Shown: positions 24,696-36,812 of the stretch, in pieces | Position numbering within the stretch: position 1 is the stretch's first letter | Layout: every line of letters begins with the position of its first letter | Assembly (NCBI GenBank): GCA_022559845.1 | Contig: CM040121.1 | Coordinates: forward strand, 506,892,566-506,956,565 | DNA: 64,000 nucleotides | Origin: Amorphophallus konjac | Lineage: Eukaryota > Streptophyta > Magnoliopsida > Alismatales > Araceae | Direction of reading: 5' to 3' | Translations under genes and position numbers: made by a program | Notes under the pieces: generated by a model | What the model was told of the DNA's origin: nothing | The model's input: the letters and a program-made list of their open reading frames with translations, nothing else | Databases searched by the model: none

Positions 24696-26372
24696 TGATG
24701 TGCACTACACTCGTTGTCAAAAATATCGTGTCACAATTTTAAAAAATTACCGCACTTACTCACTAAAAGGATTTAAAATCTAAGTAGAGTGGTAAGAACA
24801 GGTCAATCCCACGGAGAGGAATATTTTTAATTAACACAAGTTGGAAAATCCTTATATTTGATAAATCTGAATTTGAGTGAGTTTATGTTAAAGGAAAATA
24901 AAATTGCATGAACTTGGGATTAAAATAAACCTATCTAAAGAATATGAGAGGGTTGAGAAGATAAATTTGAAAGGAGATAGAGAGAGAACTAGAAAAATAC
25001 AATTGCAAGAGATGAATTTTTATTGCTTAAGATGAAATATTACAACTCTATGAAAAATAAAATTACAACTTGCATAAAAATAAAAGAACAAGGGAAGAAA
25101 ATAAAGTCAGGGAATTTGGAAGAGTAGCACCGCCCAATCGTCGTGCCGAGCCTTTGAGATGGTCTCCCTGCCGTGGAGATGAACGCTGCCTTTAGAACAC
25201 CGAAGAAGAAGATCCGCCTTAGGGATGTTTAGAGGAAAATAGAGGAGGGGAAGATAGAAGAACAGTGAAAAATAAAATAAAAATAGAGTTAAAGGAGAAC
25301 TGAAATAACTTTCAAACGGAGAAGAATTAGGAGACGAGGAAGAAGAGAAAGTTGAAGATCAAGAAGAGAGGAAGAAATTTAGTGAAAAGACTAGAGGGAA
25401 AATAAGATCGGAGGATGGTGAAAACTGGCAAAGAACAGGGGTGATTTGTGCTGGTGAACAGTAAAAATGGAAAATCTAAACTTTGAAAAATGGATTATAA
25501 CTTGAAAATGAAGAGGAATTAGAGGAAGAGGAAGAAGATGAAAATCTAGATCTAGGAAAATTGAAGAACTTTTATGAAGAGATCATAAAGAAAAAATGAT
25601 GAGAAGAGGGAGAAAATTTCAAACGGACAGTAAAAATGTAGATGAACAGTAAAAATGTAAAAGGTAGAGCTTTGAAAAAATGGAAATATCTTGAAACTAA
25701 ATAGAACTAGCTAAAGGTGAAGAAGAAGAAGAAGTTGAAGAACTCTTTAAAATGAAGAACTTTGCTGAGGACAATAAATCAAAAATAAGAATAGAAAGTA
25801 GGGGAAAAAGGTTAAGATCTCCGGCCGGTTGCTCTTGGGTGGGTATTTATAGTGCACAGGGCTTCCTTGGGCTGTTTTCCTAATTGGATAAGGATCCTCC
25901 TAATTTCTCTCCAATAATTTCTCCACAAGATAATTCCATAAATATTCTTTCTTATTTCTCCCTTCACACAAATAAGATATGGCGACTTACTTTGACTTGG
26001 TCAACAAGAGGAGGGAAAGGGGGCTGCGCCCTAGGGCATCCCTTGCCCTGGTTCTTTGACAAATTCATCCATGGCCCTTCTAGCAAATGCCGAGAGTGTC
26101 CTACACACACAATATTTGAATTAAATTCATGAAAAATTGTTACTTTATCTATAAAAATCATGAGTGCTCACAATTATGCAATGGAACATTAATCTTCATG
26201 CCTCTCAACCCCTTGTTATTCATTAATTATCCATAAATTAAGTTAATTTGCATAAAAGGCCTTGATTCAAGTGAGGTTGAGTTTAACTATAAAATATGCA
26301 TAATTGTCTAATTGTGTGCACTTAAAGTGATGTGTGTGATGTGAATTATCATAGAATTATGAGCACTCATCA
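24696..26372 (-). repeat. solo LTR inserted in Tat-A gag-protease region (1677 bp)
   Basis: Termini on the plus strand are TGATGTGCAC and GCACTCATCA, so both strands begin TGATG. It interrupts Tat-A exactly after the EIPA motif, and Tat-A sequence resumes at 26373. The minus strand has a strong TATA box (TATAAATA, about 25847-25854), which gives the orientation. There is no primer-binding site, polypurine tract or coding domain. The purine-rich middle (about 25200-25780) yields many short spurious frames. Confidence 0.75.
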
Positions 26373-26377
26373 CCGGC

Positions 26378-26952
26378 CGAAGGAGGAAGCGTCACACCGA
26401 GCGAGCCAATAGGGTTGCTGAGCCTGCCAAGCCTGCAACTTCGGCACATGAGCAGCAGGTCTTGGTGTTCTCCGATCAAGAAATGGAAGGGGTGGTTACC
26501 CCACGTGATGACGCTCTTGTAATATCGGCAACAATAAATTATTGTAACGTAGATAGGATACTTGTAGATAATGGTAGTAAACCAGATGTATTATCTTACG
26601 ACTATTTTCTAAAGATAGGTGAAAACCCATCGAAGTTATGTCTGGTCTAAACCCCTCTTTGTGGGTTCAATGGTTAAGTTACCTACCCCAAATGAGCCCT
26701 TAGACTGCCGGTTACTCTCGGGACTACCCCAGAGCCGTGACCTTCGTGGTGAATTTCATTATGGGAACGACCTATAATGCCTTTTTTGGCCAAGGTATTA
26801 TTGGCCGAATAAAGGCAGTACCCTCCACCTTCCACCAAAAAATGAAGTTCCCTACTAAATTTGGCTTGGGGGAGGTCCAAGGTAGCCAGGAAATAGCTAG
26901 AAGGTGCTATGTGATCTCGGTGGAAGCTATATGCCCCGAGGAGGCAAACTAA
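26378..26952 (+). pseudogene. Tat-A aspartic protease remnant
   Basis: From 26462 the frame has VFSDQEMEGVVTPRDDALV then ILVDNGSKPDVLSYD, the protease active-site region with DNGS as in Tat elements. After a frame change near 26650-26736 it continues with TTYNAFFG, IKAVPSTFHQKMKFPT and ARRCYVISV, the conserved end of the domain. The enzyme would have cut the Gag-Pol polyprotein. It is broken by stops and at least one frameshift. Confidence 0.82.
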
Positions 26953-26958
26953 GGCAAG

Positions 26959-28506
26959 GGTATCATCGAGGAAAAGGTGGGAAGAAGCAAGCCCAGAGCG
27001 AAGCTGTTGCCAATTTGCCTGAGAGATGACCCGACCCTTGAGGTCAAAAATGGGGCAAATTTGTGGCCCAAAATTCATGCTCAATACAAGGATTTCCTTT
27101 CGGAGTACGTATATATCTTTGCATGGTCTGATGATGATCTCCCTAAAATTCTCAAGGGAACTGTGACACACCGCCTTAATCTTGATCCTACTGTCAAGCC
27201 AATTAAACAGCGGAAAAGAAAGCATGTCCAAGAAAAATAGGCAATTATTAAAGAGCAAATCAGTAAGGGGAAGAAAATCGGACTATTCCACCCAATCTTG
27301 TACCCAACCTGGTTGGCTAACATCATCCTGGTCCCTCAAGCCTCAGGCAAGTGGCGGATGTGCATCGACTTCAACGACCGCAACAAGGCTACGCCGAAGG
27401 ATTGCTATCCATTCTTGAGCATCAATCAATTGGTCAATTCGACATCGGGCAATGAGCTTCTCAACTTTCTCGACGAATACTCTGGGTACCACCAGATCTG
27501 GATGCATCCCGAAGATGCGGAGAAGATGACGTTCACCTCTGACTTTGGTGTGTGTTGTTACCCCGGGATGCCTTTCGGGTTGAAGAATGCCAGAGCAACA
27601 TATGAAAGGCTAGTCAACCAGATATTCGAGGACTGGATCAGTCAGAACGTTGACGTCTACATCAACAACATGCTAGTCAAGTCATTGAAAGTTGAAGACC
27701 ACTTCTCTGACCTAGCAGAAACCTTCGAAGCCCTCTAGAAGTATAATATGAGACTCAACCCCGTAAAGTGCACCTTTAGGGTTAGGTCCATGAAGTTCCT
27801 GGGCTTCTTGGTGACCTATCGAGAGATTGAGGTGAATCTCGAGAAGATCCAGGCCATCCTGGATATGCGATGCCCAACAAACGTTAAGAATGTCCAGCGT
27901 CTAACTAGAAGGATCGTCGTGTTAAATCGCTTCATGTCTCGAGCTGCGGGGCGCTGCCTACCCTTCTTCAAATTGTTGAGGAGGCCTAAGGTGGCTACCC
28001 CGACCTTCACTTGGGACAATGAATGTAAGAAAGCCTTTACTGAGCTAAAGTAGTTTCTGATGGCTCCCCCAATACTTTTGAAGCCTGTGTCGGGAGAAAC
28101 CTTATATCTATATCTCTCGGCATCGTCCTCCACTATTAGCTTGGTACCAGTTTGAGATGACAAGGGAATTCAGAGACCGGTGTACTACATCAGTAAAGTG
28201 CTCCTGGATGCCAAAAAGAGGTACCCCACAACCGAGAAGCTTCTGTTGGCGCTGGTAACCTCAGCCAAGCGACTTCGGCCCTATTTCCAGGGGCACAATA
28301 TCGTGGTACTAACCGACGAGCCCTTGAAGAATATTTTGGCTCACCCCGAGACTTCGAAATGCCTCATTAAGTGGGCGGTTATGCTCAGAGCCTACGACAT
28401 TTCATACCGCCCTCGCACAGCCATCAAAGGCCAAGTGCTCGTTGACTTCATTGCAGAAAACACTACTCAGTCCGAGGAAGACCCACCACCAACGGCCGGC
28501 CCAACC
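26959..28506 (+). pseudogene. Tat-A reverse transcriptase and first RNase H
   Basis: One frame with no indel, interrupted by stops at 27238, 27736, 28051 and 28153. The RT segment shows FAWSDDDLP, WRMCIDFNDRNKATPKDCYP, FLDEYSGYHQI and MPFGLKNARATYERLVN. The catalytic motif reads YINN at about 27658-27669, where YVDD or YIDD is expected, so both metal-binding aspartates are lost. The connection and RNase H follow (RPVYYISKVL, RYPTTEKLLLALV, RPYFQGHNIVVLTD, ISYRPRTAIKGQVLVDFI). Function lost. Confidence 0.88.
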
Positions 28507-28905
28507 TAGGAGCTTTTCGTTGATGGGTCATCATGTTTGGCCAGTAGTGGTGTGGGAGTCATCTTCAACTCCCCAGAAGGGGTGGAATTGTAGTACGCCC
28601 TGAAGTTCAAGTTCGCGACATCCAATGACATCTCTGAGTACGAGGCTCTAATTTTGGAGGATCGGATGGCTAAGCGGCTGGGAGGGAAACGGGTCAAAAT
28701 CTACACCGATTCGCAACTAGTCGCCAGCCAATTCAATGGGAGCTATGAGACTCGAGAACCACAATTGATCAGGTACCTTCAATTGGTGAAAGAGGTAGCT
28801 TGACAATTTGAGAGCTTTCAAGTGATCAGGATAGCTCGGGAGGAAAACTCCCAAGCAGATGCGCTCTCCTACCTAACTTCCTCCACTAGCCCATCTGGGA
28901 CCCGA
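28507..28905 (+). pseudogene. Tat-A second RNase H domain (RVT_3-like)
   Basis: ELFVDGSSCLASSGVGVIF, then ISEYEALIL, VKIYTDSQLVASQFNG and ENSQADALS carry the D-E-D pattern of an RNase H fold, separate from the first domain. A second RNase H of this kind is a known feature of Tat/Ogre gypsy elements. Stops lie at 28507, 28591 and 28801 in the same frame as RT. Confidence 0.8.
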
Positions 28906-29390
28906 TCAATTCTCGTAGAAGAGCTAGAGCACCCTAGCATCAATCCCGAGGTAGTGAGCACTGTTCAAGTGTTGCCTGACGATTAGAGAAAGCCTTATAT
29001 ACTCTGGCTGAAAGATGGTCAGGAGCCCCCTGACCCCCAGGAAGCCAGGCATCTCAAGTACGAAGCTCGGCGCTTCGTCTTGCTAGATGGATCGCTCTAC
29101 CAATGATCATTCGCAGGACCCCTCCGTATGTGCCTCGAACCTCACGAAGCTCAGTAAGCCATCGAAGAGGTTCACAAGGGGATTTTTGGCGAGCATCAAG
29201 GAGGGAGGTCAGTTGTGAGGATTTTGCTGCGACAGGGATATAAGTTGTCCACTTTGTAGTGGGATTACTCGGACTACGTCCAAAAGTGCGACCGCTGCCA
29301 AAGGTGGTCCACAACACTTTCTAGCCGACAAGTTATTGACCGCGTTTCCCACTTTTGGGGTCGTTCGATGTGTTGTACAACATTGTAAGA
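28906..29390 (+). pseudogene. Tat-A integrase N-terminus, core missing
   Basis: The pre-integrase linker (YILWLKDGQEPPDPQEARHLKYEARRF) is followed by HEAQ, EEVHKGIFGEHQGGRS and YVQKCDRCQ, the zinc-binding H-H-C-C region. Stops lie at 28984, 29104, 29155 and 29257, with no indel. After CDRCQRWST the frame is lost and the catalytic core is absent. Confidence 0.8.
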
Positions 29391-29409
29391 TATCTTAAAA
29401 TGTGGTAAA

Positions 29410-29444
<35 letters not shown>

Positions 29445-29995
29445 AATGTGTTGTTTTACTTACATTTGTAGTGCTGTAAATTATTGGGTTTTAGGACCGG
29501 TTGATCTATGTGGCACCCTTTTTAACTAATTTTAATTTCTAACTATATGTGCAGTTAACTCGTGTATATATGTAATATATATATATACATCATATACAAA
29601 TATGTGTACACTAATATACAATATATCAACAATTTTATTATGATCTATGTATATCTTTGGATCAAGATCCAAGTTATGAAGGTTAATAAAATTGGATTGG
29701 ATAATTCAGATTATTTGAAATTTTTTCTGATAAAATAAGATAAATATTACAATTATTCATCGGATAATTATGTAAAATTGGATATTTTGAATATATGAGT
29801 GATCATAGGTAGTCAAATATTTCCTTCGTATATATCCACACCTAATTATAAAGGGCCGCGCTGGGTCGGGTGGTTTTCTCCCTCCTATGGTATACATTTG
29901 TTATAACATTAATGTTTAAAACATGAATATTAAAATTGATAAAACATAACAAAACATCTATCTTACTTGCTCCCTCATTCCATCTCAAGTACAAG
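29391..29995. other. AT-rich filler with (TA)n run, replacing the integrase core
   Basis: Contains a TA run at about 29413-29441 and a second AT-rich patch at about 29560-29650. No coding similarity. It lies where the rest of integrase should be, so a deletion or insertion happened here. Confidence 0.6.
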
Positions 29996-29999
29996 ACAC

Positions 30000-32021
30000 T
30001 TTTGTCGTGGCCTTCGCTCTCTCATGCTCCACTATCAGCAAGCACCCATGAAGCTCTTCCCATTCGTCCCCCCACTACCTCGAGCTCGCCTCATGAGCCC
30101 AGCTCTTGTCATCCAGGAGCCCGCGCTTGAGGTCGGCCATATAGCTAGCCTGGGACAACTCATCGGCCAGAGAGTGCGTTTTCTCTTGCTCTGCTCGGGA
30201 TTAAGAGCGGAGTGATTCGACTTCTAGGCGAAGAATTTCATGCTCGGAAGTGAGTCGGCTATACTTCTGTCCAGCTCAGTGCGCGCTTTTGCTTGCACCG
30301 CCTCACCTCTCTCTACCCGCCCCATATGGTCCACGACCTCGGCCCTAATTGAGCCATAAAAAGATCTCCCTCTATGACCCTCACAAGTAGCATATCTGGG
30401 AGGAGCAACACTGAAGCTCGGCTTGGACAGGGGCAGTCGCCAGTGATCAGCAATAATCGTAGATGGAGGCCCAAAGGGTGAACTAGCCCCTTTGAGGGGC
30501 GGGACCACCCTCTGACTATAGAAGCGTAAGAGGGGAATCTTTGGGAGCTCCCGAGCTAGAGTCAGCGGTGCCTGATTGGGTCGGAAGAGCCAGAATGACC
30601 TCCTCACCAGGTGGAGGCGGAACCACACTTGGCTTGGCAGTAGCCACCACGGACAGAAGCTGGTACGTTGAGGGGTCAATGGCTGGACCTTCGGCAGAGG
30701 TGAGAGTACTAGGAGCGCTCAGCGGTGGTGCCTCGGGAGGAAGGGCTAGCAGCACCGGGGTTCGGGCGGAGTCGCTCGGAGGGACCCTCGCCTAACGGAG
30801 AACCCTCGCCCTCTTCCGCCTGCTTTCCTCAGTGGCCATTGCCTTCAAAGAGGCTAGCATCAACCCATGTTTGGGGCCCTTCCATTTGGACCCCCGCTGC
30901 TCCATCTCTTCCCTAGTGAGGGCCCACTTACCCTTATCTCGGGCAACCGGTGAGCTCTCAATCTCCCTTACCTCGGGAAGGACCTCCCGAGAATCAGTAG
31001 CTATCTCCTCTAGGACCTTCTCCCCTTCAGGTGTAGCCTCGATTGGGTCGACCAGTCGCCTTCTCCATCATCGTGGGAGACCTCTGTACCCTGAATAGAG
31101 CCGTCAGAATAAAGCAAAAAGTCATTTGATGGTAGTAAAGTTGCTTGAATCCTTACCTCCGGGAAGCAGGGGAGTGCGAGAATAGCACTGGAGATTGGCC
31201 TCAGACAGAAGTTCGATGGTGGATTGTTTGTTATTTTGGGGGACTTTAACGCTGCCTCGATCTCTTGTAAAACAATCGAAGGTTTCGTAGCGAGCAAGGG
31301 CTGGAAATTCGGCTAGGTCGGGAAAGGCTAGTGGGAACCCTTGGAATGACATACCCATAAGTCTTGCGTCATCCATCCCTTGTGTGAGGAATCTCGAGGG
31401 GAGAGGGTAACACAACTCTTACCTCTCCTGGCCTGAAGGAAAAAGAACCATTTTCTAGACTGCGTGCTCTTTTAGTTCATAGAAGGCGTTAAAGAGGTCA
31501 AGGGACAAAGGAACTTTGCATTTCCTGTAGAGGATGATGAACGAAAAAATAAAGGTGAAGGAATTAAAGACCAGCTGGATAGGGGCCAGCTTGAAGTAAT
31601 TCAATAACTGCACGACAAAAAAATGGACAGGGAGACGGAAGCCACACTTCTAGGCCATAATATAACTGCAGAAAGACTCTGGACGGGTGCTCAGGCTTGA
31701 CTCGTGTGATTTAGGGAGAGAGAAAGAGTACCGCCAAGGTATCAAATACTAGAATTCAAACTCTCTCACCTCCTCCGTCGTAAGCTCGTTGTGGAGATGG
31801 CGACAGGATGTTGGAGTAGAGCTCCCCGCCCTCTGCTCAACTTCCTCACCACGGACGTCCCCTTCTCATTCCACTATTGAAGATGACGAAGATTGCAAGA
31901 TGCCTGAATCTGACGAACGAGCGGGGGGAGGGAGCGCACGGACCACTTCTGCGGTGGTCGTTGGAAACTCCGCAAAGACTCTAGCGATCTCTTGCTCCCT
32001 CTAGCTTTCCTCTTGGGACAT
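30000..32021 (-). pseudogene. Tat-A antisense gene, gypsy-type 'Transposase_28'-like (PF04195)
   Basis: On the minus strand an ATG at 32021 opens a frame that, through several stops, reads an acidic N-terminus, then RLPVHFFVVQLLNYFKLAPIQLVFNSF and KCKVPLSLDLFNAFYELKEHAV (about 31640-31470), the pattern of the plant 'putative gypsy type transposon' domain. Further left it reads GMSFQGFPLAFPDL and a Ser/Pro-rich and coiled-coil-like tail down to about 30000. Known Tat elements carry such genes antisense between pol and the 3' LTR. Its role is unknown. In-frame TAG and TGA codons show that it is dead here. Confidence 0.7.
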
Positions 32022-32096
32022 GGATCTCCTTAAAAACTCGCAGGAGATGGGGGAGGGAAAAGCCCAACGATGGAGATGGGAGACGAGTACGAAGGC

Positions 32097-32103
32097 ATTT
32101 ATA
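32097..32103 (-). promoter_or_regulatory. TATA box of the antisense gene
   Basis: TATAAAT on the minus strand, 76-82 bases upstream of the ATG at 32021. It suggests that the antisense gene had its own promoter. Confidence 0.5.
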
Positions 32104-32221
32104 GCCCTGAGCGGCCACGGAAGAGCCGCCGCGACGTCTCAAAGTGTCTTGGAAAGTTACACACCTCGAGTCGGCGCTTCAAATAGGCACAAAAGGTGTA
32201 CTCATTGCGCTCGAGCCCCCA

Positions 32222-33151
32222 TGTGCTAGGGCAACCACATTTATGGACCTAATGATCACAGCGGGGATAGCTCATGGTAGTTGATTCCCACCCTTGCCAA
32301 AAGACCTAACATACACCCTACTTTCTGAGTCCATTCTTGCCTCGGGAGTAGGGGGCAAGTGGAGAGGGAAAGATTAGTGGCCCAACACTTCACAGTCCAA
32401 AGGCCCATAAAGGCCTATGCGGCCCAGTATGTGACAGCCTCATCTGGACCCACTTGCTATAAGACCCAAGGTTAGGGGTCCAACAGACCCACCGAGCCTT
32501 GGCTCGGTCGTCCGAATGAAGGCCTCCCCAATGCTCGAGAAGAGCCCGGGCGTAGTTTAGACCAAGTCATCCAAAGGTGGATAAAATGCTCCCTCGTGGA
32601 TGCCCAAGGCCAGGACTCCCTGCCTATATGAGGAATACCCCTTAACGAGCCATCGCTTGGGACTCCTTAACAAGCCAGAGCAAATTCCTTGCGGCCGGGC
32701 ACTTATCCCTAATAACCATAGGTGAATCTTGTGCTACCACCTGAGAATGGGAAGCCCAAGAGGATAAGAGGAGAGCAAGAGTCCATGAACGGTAAGGGTT
32801 TCTACCACTGACGTAACGTCCCCCGGACTCTCACAATTCATCCTACTCAGAAGAGAGAGATTATAACTATATAAATCTAGGGATCCCCTCTGAAAAGGTA
32901 AGCCAATCCTAGCTACCTCAATTGGTGAAGAGCAGTGTCATGCCCTACACCTCCCTTATGTCCTTTTGCACCTCATTCCTACCGTTGCTGACTTTTAAGC
33001 ATCGGAGGGTTTTCCTTGAGATAACAATCTCGGGCCCCCTTATTGCTTCTTTCCCTTACTCCGTTCTGAGGTGGCTACTCGCAACTGATCTGGGGCCTGT
33101 GCTGCCCTAGATCCGACGGCCAGTGACTTAATACGAGATCTAGCCACTTCA
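32222..33151 (+). repeat. Tat-A 3' LTR (about 930 bp, left end tentative)
   Basis: The right 429 bp (32723-33151) match the 5' LTR. The left end is placed at TGTGCTAGGGC because it begins with TG directly after a C-rich tract, but there is no second copy to confirm it. TATA box at 32868-32876. Confidence 0.6.
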
Positions 33152-35280
33152 AAAATGAAGTATAATATCTAACATGGTCACAAACCATTTAATAATCTAA
33201 AGACGGAAGATCATACCTATGCTTGATATCAAGTTGGTAAGACCCAATATAAAATGAAAGACACACATCCTGCTATTCAATTATTTATGATTAAAGATCC
33301 ATGTCTATTAAACTAAGATGGAACTAGACCACTTGCAAAAGTGACTAGATCAATAGCCAATCTTGTTGGCGAAATAGTCTACCTCCTCTTAACTTACAAG
33401 TAGTAAATCCAATGTAAAAGAAATACGAGTTTAGAGATGTATGCTAAAGGAATAAAAGAGGCTCCCTAAACAGATACACTTTCAATATATATTGCATAGA
33501 TATATTGTTGATATGTTTAGAAGAAAAATAAATCATTGTTAGACGTTTGTAGAGGATGGAAAATGGTTCCTATGCCACGTACTATAAGGATCTGGGCCGG
33601 GATCAGGAAGAACGCAATAGAAACTAAAAATTAAAATTTTAACCCGGCCGTGTTGATCTCTCCTGTATGATTCTCGATGATAAACAAAAACTACAGGATT
33701 TGATTTTACCTCTGCGATGCTCAGATCGCAGCGAAGTGGAAACAATCCCTCGTGGTGGTAATTAGCCGCGCAAGTGAACGGCCTCTAGCGGTATCCACAT
33801 GGGCACGAATGGTGAAATCTCCTCGTCATAACGCCCCCACGAACGATCTCCTCCGCAGCATCTCCTTGATCTCTACACTAGAGATGAGAGGAAGAAGAGA
33901 GAGGAGAGAGAGGCGGGCACCCCTCCCAAGGAGGAGAGAGAAGGAGACGGCCCGGGAAACCTTGGATGCTTGGCCCAGGATTTTTCCCATCACAATTATT
34001 TATAGACTTCTCGATTTTTCATAAAAACACTAATAAGTCTAATATTACGAATATACTTCCACCGTCCATAACCCTAATGTGTGTGACCCTCTAGACCCAG
34101 TGTAAGTCTGGTTTTAGGCCCAATAAGCTTAAGAACTCCTTCTTAGCCTTTTCATATTATTAATTAACATGGAATTAATTATTTAATCATCTCATGACTT
34201 AAATAATTATTTAATCATCTTATGATGAATAATCATCTCATGATTATTCCATTGATGGGCTTTCATACCACGGTAAGCACCAAGCAACACTCCGTGACCC
34301 CAGAAGACAAAGGGGGTTTATAAAACCACTCTAGGACCTTTCCATCAACAGTTACCACACAGCTATAGTCCTCCATTCATACCCAATGCCCCTGGTCACA
34401 ATTAAGGGTATGGTCATACTGTCAAACCCTTTGTAGATCGTGATAAATCCACACATGAAGATTGGATTAAATATGAGAAAACACAAGGGGGAGAGATGAT
34501 ATAATGATGAAGAAAAGAAGCACGTGGTGCTACTAAGGAGGGTGATCGCCAGAGGGGTTACCTCAAGAAGGAACAAAGAAGATCGCGAATACCTGGTGGA
34601 AAATAGAACGCGGGATGGATTGTGAATTCCTCCTCCTCCTTCAATCGGCCGGCCGATGAAGGGGGTTTTCCTTTATTGATTACCCTTGCAAAAAATAAAA
34701 CAAACAAACAAAAGAAGTGGATCAGCCAAGTGAAGGTAGTATCAATCCCAAGTAGATGATATGATTATGAATAGAGAATAAAAACATGCGCACCTTTTTT
34801 TGTTTAAAAACCCCTAAAGAGTTAGGGAAGGAAAAGATATGATGAAACTAATGCAAAAGAAGAAAACCGTATGACGATCGACGGAAAAAAAACAGTTAGA
34901 TAAGCAAGAAAAACCCCTGTTGTCCCTGATGACAGTAAAGGGAACCGAAGCTGATGCCGTTGGACAGGAAGAACAAGAAGCAGAGAGCTTTAAAGACCGC
35001 GCAGGAAGAAGATGGATAGCCTCAGCGTCTATGCATAAAAAAAACTCTGATCTCGATAGCCTGCTCTCGTAACCTGCCAACCTCAACCTGCCAACCTCAA
35101 CCTGCTAACCTCGCGCGAGGTTGATCAAGACATCCCTATATAGGGTTCTAGATCCAAGATAACCTCAGATTCGGAAGGATAAGAACGGGCAATGATCAAA
35201 GAAGGCAGGACTCTAGTTCCAATTAGAGCAAGGAGACCGTTAAAGGCAGGGAACTACTCAGGAAAGACGAGTTTAAGCAG
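33152..35280. other. unassigned repeat-like interval
   Basis: There is no recognisable protein domain. Direct repeats of TTAATCATCTCATGA-like words lie at about 34170-34250, and 33640-34000 is GC-rich like a transcribed leader. Part of it may be a decayed LTR (a PPT-like AAGGGGGAGAGATG lies at about 34488) or the 3' LTR of Tat-B, whose left border I cannot locate. Confidence 0.4.
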
Positions 35281-35298
35281 GACACGAAAAGGGGAGAC

Positions 35299-35617
35299 AC
35301 GACCTTCAGAAGGGCGTCAAATCACAAATTGACGACCTACATCAAGACGTTACTCAAAAACACGACCATGATCAAGGGCGTCACTTCTTTGGATTAAATT
35401 TGGCAATAAAACTTACTTTATTTGAAAATTATGAAAAAACGCCTGAGATGAAGGCGTTACTTGAAAACACGCCCTGAGGAAGGACGTTAATTAATAATTT
35501 GAATTTATTTTGAAACCGGATAATACCAGGAATTGACGCCCTGATATTTGGTCGTCCTTTCTTTTGAACACGCCCTAGATGAGGTCGCTTTTTAAAACAC
35601 GCCCCTCTTCAGGTCGC
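35299..35617. repeat. dyad cluster 1 of Tat-B (8 units)
   Basis: Units start at 35299, 35332, 35362, 35439, 35469, 35536, 35570 and 35599. Each has an ACGMC-type left half and a GGCGT-, GTCGT-, GACGT- or GTCGC-type right half, with outer triplets 17 (sometimes 18) nt apart. Confidence 0.85.
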
Positions 35618-36812
35618 GAATCACAAAAATGCAAAGGTCAAACCAAAAACACACACACAAAAAAAGAAAAACTTCATATTATGAATGTATTGAAGTTCAC
35701 TTTGGGGCGTCAACATAGTGACATGAGATTTGATCAACATAGCGTCAATTTTGGCGTGTCTACAGCTGCCCCGCCTTGGCGTCTGCTTTGCAAGGGAGTG
35801 AGACGAAAATAGAGTGAAAGTGCAACCAACGGAATGCAGTGGAGCGAACTGATAAGTAGATGCCAAGGTGTGATGTGACACGCCTCAGACACTAAGCATT
35901 GGAAATCTTTCCAAGATTCAAAGTGAAACAACTCCGAGTGATTCCAAGAAAGCATCGATTTGCTGGATAAAGGAGATTAAACTAAGCGAGTAAAAATGTG
36001 CGCATGGCACGATAAGGAGACACCATTGGAGAGCGGTTACCAGCCAATGTGGATGTGCTACAACCAAGGTGGATTTGTAGAAAAATAAAGAGAATTGAGA
36101 TGGAGACCCAGCAAAGGGACATTTTCAAGTAATCAGCCTAAGCGGCTTCAGAGAGAATAAAGTACTCAATTTGGAATGGAATATCTCATGTTAACTCAAT
36201 CAAGAGCGAGTGACCTTCATTACCGCCTTAATATGAAGATTTTCAGCATGAAGCTCAAAGTCCTACATGATGCATGATGGGCTAAAAGAAAAATAAAACA
36301 AACTAAAGATATAAAAAATAATCAAGGATAATATTGCTAAGCCATCTAGATTTGGTCAAGAATCCAGATCTCTGAGTTGACACTAAGCCGAAGCCCGTTT
36401 GTCCACGCATCAAATTAGAAAGTGGAACCATCGTCCCAGACCTTCAACGACTCAACGGCCTATCCGTGTGATCAAGACTCTCCTGGAACTATCACTATTT
36501 TTGATGAAGGGGAACTCAAATTCCAGGTTCATCAGAACCACAAGGTCCTTGATATACTATAATACCATAGAATACCATATAATAATAATGCTTACAAGAA
36601 CAGCATGATGTTACGTCCACAGTGATCCGTGCATCTCGAAACCTGCAATCTTCTGCACTTGAAAGTTCATTAGCCCTCCCATAATATCAATAGTCTTCAA
36701 TTCAAAGTATGGCATGATCATAAGTGCTTAATAAAATAAAATTCCAACGAAAATAATAGCACTTAAGTTCATCAGAGCACGTAGGGAAGCAAATTCATAA
36801 GCTCACAAATTC

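Larger units (their letters stand above)
22613..33151 (+). mobile_element. Tat-A: dead Ty3/gypsy Tat-lineage element
   Basis: A partial 5' LTR (22613-23047) and a longer 3' LTR ending at 33151 share about 430 bp. Between them lie a Tat-type primer-binding site, gag, protease with a DNGS motif, RT, RNase H, a second RNase H and an integrase stub, in the normal gypsy order. An antisense gene lies before the 3' LTR, a hallmark of several Tat elements. Pol keeps one frame for about 2.4 kb with only nonsense changes. A solo LTR (24696-26372) interrupts the gag-protease region. Confidence 0.88.

Noticed and set aside
29413..29441. (TA)n tract as an insertion hot spot or element end
   Set aside because: Simple microsatellite; no terminal repeats or target duplication at its edges.
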